Shown piece after piece: positions 61,259 to 64,000 of a stretch of DNA of 64,000 nt (the stretch's first letter is position 1; every line of letters starts with the position of its first letter). Source of the DNA: Agrococcus sp. SL85. GTDB lineage: Bacteria; Actinomycetota; Actinomycetes; Actinomycetales; Microbacteriaceae. The translations under genes were made by a program, and so were the position numbers. Under the pieces are notes generated by a model, which had not been told where the DNA came from, made no database searches, and saw nothing but the letters and a program-made list of their open reading frames with translations. The stretch is from assembly GCF_026625845.1 (NCBI RefSeq), contig NZ_CP113066.1, positions 1,116,001 through 1,180,000 on the forward strand, read 5' to 3'.

Positions 61259-62719
61259 ATGAACACCACCATCCGCAGGAAGGGCAGCCGCCTCGTCGCC
61301 GGCTTCGTCGCCGCGGGCATCGGCGTGGCCGCAGCCCTCGGCATGGCGACCCCGGCCATGGCCGCCCCGGACGCCTCGAACATCGACATGGACGCGCTCG
61401 GCTCGCTCACGGTCCACAAGCACGAGACGCCCGATCCCGTGAGCACCTCGCGCTCGACCGGCTCCGAGCTCGACGTCGCGCCCGCCAACCCGCTCGAGGG
61501 CGTGACGTTCTCGGTGCGTGAGGTCACGCATCCCACCGCGCTCGACCTCGAGGACTCGACGACCTGGGAGACGCTGCACGAGCTCACCCCGGCGCAGGTG
61601 CTGGCCGACGGTAGCGGCTACTCGCTCGGCGCCGCCGTCAGCGACACCACCGACGCTGCTGGCGAGGCGGACTTCACCTCGCTGCCCGTCGGCGTCTACC
61701 TCGTCGAGGAGACCTCCGTGGGTGACAACCCGATCGCCCTGCGCTCCCAGCCGTTCCTCGTCTCGATCCCGCTGCCCGAGAACGGCGCCTGGGTCTACGA
61801 CGTGCACGTCTACCCGAAGAACTCGCTCACGGGCATCACGCTCGAGCAGGACCTCACCGGCGCCGTCGCGCTCGGCGACACGATCGTCTACACCGTGACG
61901 ACCGAGGTGCCCAACAAGCAGGCCGACAACACCATCACCGAGTACGCGATCACCGATGTGCTCGACACCACGCAGGTCGCGTACGTGCCGGGCTCCGCGG
62001 TCGTCACGCTCGTCGACGGCGGCACGACCACGGAGCTCGTCGAGGGCATCGACTACGAGCTGTCCGTCGTCGACGGCGTCGTCAAGGCGACGCTGACCGA
62101 CGAGGGCCTGGTCAAGGTCAACGCCGCGAACAACGGCGCCAAGGTCGTGCTGGAGCTCGACGCCACGGTGATCGCGCTCGGCGACGGCAGCATCGAGAAC
62201 GACGCCTCGCTCACGATCCGCGACTCGCAGTACTCCTCCACGATCGAGGCCGTGCAGGTCGTGTCGTACTGGGGCGCCGCGCGCATCATCAAGCACCCCT
62301 CGACCGACGACACGCTGCGCCTGCAGGGCGCGGTCTTCGAGGTCCGCCTCCCCGGCACCACGACGGCCATCCCGGTCGGCACGGCCACGCCCCGCCAGAC
62401 GCAGTTCACGACGGGCGAGGACGGCGAGGTCGTCGTGCCCGCCCTCATCGCCGGCGACTACGAGCTCGTCGAGGTCGTCGCGCCGGTCGGCTACCAGCTG
62501 AACCCGACGCCGATCCCCTTCACGGTCACGGCCGGCTCCACGGCCGACGCCGTGCAGATCGAGGTCGCCAACTCGCAGGTCCCGGCCTTCGCACTCCCCA
62601 TCACCGGTGGTGACGGCCAGATGGCCTTCATGATCGGTGGGGGCGCGCTCCTCGTCGTCGCCGCGGGCGCCTTCCTGATCCTGGCCGGTCGCCGCCGGTC
62701 CGAGCAGCAGCAGGGCTGA
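61259..62719 (+). CDS. SpaH/EbpB-type major pilin
   Basis: This 486-residue pilin has a signal peptide ending TPAMAA. The pilin motif Lys is in VYPKNS (about residue 185), where the class C sortase links subunits. The E-box Glu is in YELVEVVAPVGY (about 402). The sorting signal is LPITGGDG (about 446), followed by a membrane helix and RRR. Two or three Ig-like isopeptide-forming domains are expected between these. AAGGAG precedes the ATG at 61259. It follows the tip-like gene by 78 bp; a strong hairpin separates it from the sortase gene. Confidence 0.92.
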   Translation: MNTTIRRKGSRLVAGFVAAGIGVAAALGMATPAMAAPDASNIDMDALGSLTVHKHETPDPVSTSRSTGSELDVAPANPLEGVTFSVREVTHPTALDLEDSTTWETLHELTPAQVLADGSGYSLGAAVSDTTDAAGEADFTSLPVGVYLVEETSVGDNPIALRSQPFLVSIPLPENGAWVYDVHVYPKNSLTGITLEQDLTGAVALGDTIVYTVTTEVPNKQADNTITEYAITDVLDTTQVAYVPGSAVVTLVDGGTTTELVEGIDYELSVVDGVVKATLTDEGLVKVNAANNGAKVVLELDATVIALGDGSIENDASLTIRDSQYSSTIEAVQVVSYWGAARIIKHPSTDDTLRLQGAVFEVRLPGTTTAIPVGTATPRQTQFTTGEDGEVVVPALIAGDYELVEVVAPVGYQLNPTPIPFTVTAGSTADAVQIEVANSQVPAFALPITGGDGQMAFMIGGGALLVVAAGAFLILAGRRRSEQQQG

Positions 62720-62726
62720 ACCACCC

Positions 62727-62756
62727 GGGAGGCCGCGGCCGCGGCCGCGGCCTCCC
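62727..62756 (+). terminator. GC-rich hairpin between pilin and sortase genes
   Basis: GGGAGGCCGCGGC (62727-62739) pairs perfectly with GCCGCGGCCTCCC (62744-62756) round CGCG. It starts 7 bp after the pilin stop and could act as an attenuator that limits sortase expression. Confidence 0.7.
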
Positions 62757-62794
62757 TCCCGCTCGCAGCACCCGTCCCCGTCCCGAGGAGCACC

Positions 62795-63733
62795 ATGCGC
62801 CGCATCGCTCGCCTCCGTCGCGCCACGCGCGGCGCGGTCGCGGTGGCGGTGCTGACGATCCTCGGGGCGGGGACGATGCTGTACCCGGCGGGCGCCTCCT
62901 GGTTCTCGCAGCTGGAGCAGTCGCGCCTCGTGCTCGACTACAGCGTCGAGCGCAGCGGCGAGGGCGCCGCGGTCGAGCAGCAGGCGCTCGAGGCGGCGCG
63001 CGCCTACAACGAGACGCTGCCGGGCGGTGCGCTCGGCGACCCGCAGGACCCCGCCTCGGCCGACGGCAGCGGCGCGATCGCCGACGGCTACCGCGCGCAG
63101 CTCGCCACCGACGCGAACGGTGTCATGGCGCGCATCCGCATCCCCGTGATCGCCGTCGACCTGCCGGTCTACCACGGCACCTCGGAGGAGACCCTCCGCG
63201 CGGGCGTCGGCCACCTCTTCGGCTCCTCCCTGCCGGTCGGCGGCGTCGGCTCGCACGCGGTGCTCACCGGGCACCGCGGCCTGCCCGAGTCGGCCCTCTT
63301 CACCGACCTCGATCGCGTGGTCCCCGGCGACCTCGTCCAGATCGACGTGGAGGGAGCGACCCTCACCTACCGGATCGTCTCGTCGGAGGTCTTCGACCCC
63401 ACCGACACCGACCCGCTGCTCCCCGTCGCGGGCCGCGACCTGCTGACGCTCGTCACGTGCACGCCGCTCGGCGTGAACAGCCAGCGCATCTTCGTCACCG
63501 CCGAGCGGATCGAGAACCCGCCGGCCGGCGACCCCGCGGTCGCCATGCCCGAGATCCCGGGCCCGCCGTGGTGGAGCGTCGGCCTCGCGGGCGCCTTCCT
63601 GCTGGCCGCCGTGGTCGTCACCGCCACCGCCCGCACGCGCGGACCGGCGCCGCTGCCGGCGCGCCACGGCAGGGGCCGGGCGGGCCAGCACGCCCAGCTG
63701 CCCCTCCCCGCCCCGGCGCGCACCTTCGTCTGA
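62795..63733 (+). CDS. Class C sortase (pilus polymerase)
   Basis: This 312-residue membrane enzyme has helices at both ends (TILGAGTMLYPAGASWF and VGLAGAFLLAAVVVTATA), as in class C sortases. The catalytic His is in VLTGHRGLPES, the Cys in LLTLVTCTPLGVNSQR, and the Arg just after it. It would join pilin subunits between the VYPKN Lys and the LPXTG Thr. The lid region (LGDPQDPASADGSG) is present but lacks a clear DPW/DPF. The ATG is at 62795; CGAGGAGC lies upstream. No separate housekeeping sortase is in the window. Confidence 0.92.
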   Translation: MRRIARLRRATRGAVAVAVLTILGAGTMLYPAGASWFSQLEQSRLVLDYSVERSGEGAAVEQQALEAARAYNETLPGGALGDPQDPASADGSGAIADGYRAQLATDANGVMARIRIPVIAVDLPVYHGTSEETLRAGVGHLFGSSLPVGGVGSHAVLTGHRGLPESALFTDLDRVVPGDLVQIDVEGATLTYRIVSSEVFDPTDTDPLLPVAGRDLLTLVTCTPLGVNSQRIFVTAERIENPPAGDPAVAMPEIPGPPWWSVGLAGAFLLAAVVVTATARTRGPAPLPARHGRGRAGQHAQLPLPAPARTFV

Positions 63734-63752
63734 GCCCGCCTAGCCTGGGCGG

Positions 63753-64000
63753 ATGGACGATCTCGATCGCGCCGACGAGCAGCCCTCGGATCCCCGGCTG
63801 CTCGTCGGCGCAGGGCCCTGGCTGGGGCCGCCGCCCGAGGGCGAGCACTGGGACCCCGAGCTGCTCGCGCTCGGCGACCGGCGCAACGTCGTCGACCGCT
63901 ACCGCTACTGGTCGATGGACGCGATCGTCGCCGACCTCGACGCGCGCCGGCACCCGTTCCACGTCGCGATCGAGAACTGGCAGCACGACCTCAACATCGG
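63753..64000 (+). CDS. TrmH-family RNA methyltransferase, N-terminal part (runs off right edge)
   Basis: About 82 residues are visible: an acidic start (MDDLDRADEQPSDPRLLVGA), then LLALGDRRNVVDRYRYW and HPFHVAIENWQHDLNIG. The last segment is the start of the SPOUT methyltransferase domain as seen in actinobacterial TrmH-like proteins. It would methylate rRNA or tRNA ribose. The knot and cofactor motifs lie beyond the window. It starts 19 bp after the sortase gene on the same strand, but a functional link is unlikely. Confidence 0.75.
   Translation, partial: MDDLDRADEQPSDPRLLVGAGPWLGPPPEGEHWDPELLALGDRRNVVDRYRYWSMDAIVADLDARRHPFHVAIENWQHDLNI

Overview
The window is high-GC actinobacterial DNA (about 70% GC by eye, dense genes, many GTG starts, 4-bp ATGA/GTGA gene overlaps). 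The gene families (MHS and MFS transporters, DUF3054, DUF6421, GPP34, SpaH/EbpB pilin with class C sortase, a TrmH protein with an RNVVDRYRYW leader) point to Microbacteriaceae, possibly near Agrococcus. The genus is inference. No rRNA, tRNA, CRISPR array or transposase was seen.

Layout. 0-3.9 kb: an ABC exporter (permease partial at the left edge), a small NTF2-like protein, and a NarL-type two-component system whose regulator carries a frameshift. 4.1-9.9 kb: an ECF sigma factor translationally coupled to two Cys-pair envelope proteins, then three paralogous lipoproteins. 9.9-14.0 kb: an MFS transporter and the metNIQ methionine importer. 14.2-19.5 kb: a lower-GC foreign island with a probable type II restriction enzyme, an m5C methyltransferase (frameshifted), a two-gene ParB-like/PD-(D/E)XK-like module, and a 3' fragment of an SDR gene related to the intact SDR at 24.6 kb. 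19.5-30.5 kb: housekeeping genes (M18 aminopeptidase, SH3 protein, GPP34, MerR regulator, zinc-ribbon SDR, LapA, diacylglycerol kinase, Ski2-like helicase). 30.5-36.3 kb: an amide/purine-type catabolic group (M20 hydrolase, frameshifted amidohydrolase, PucR-type regulator, MHS transporter). 37.4-46.8 kb: a beta-glucan/oligosaccharide locus (LacI regulator and operator, family-5 ABC importer with a frameshifted double ATPase, GH1, secreted GH144-like enzyme). 47-58 kb: mixed housekeeping genes including xthA and pyrE. 58.3-63.7 kb: a sortase-assembled pilus locus (tip-like protein, SpaH-type pilin, class C sortase). The right edge cuts a TrmH-family methyltransferase.

Two families of intergenic palindromes stand out. 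One has five copies, each exactly 63 bp. The other has three copies of about 62-69 bp. Nearly all lie at gene 3' ends, mostly between convergent genes, so a bidirectional terminator role is likely. One copy is read through as the C-terminus of the histidine kinase. Four otherwise normal genes (response regulator, methyltransferase, amidohydrolase, double ABC ATPase) each carry a single-base frameshift. This may be sequencing error or real decay, and it matters most for the methyltransferase beside its restriction enzyme. The most interesting candidate for an undescribed system is the ParB-like plus nuclease-like pair at 16.8-19.0 kb.
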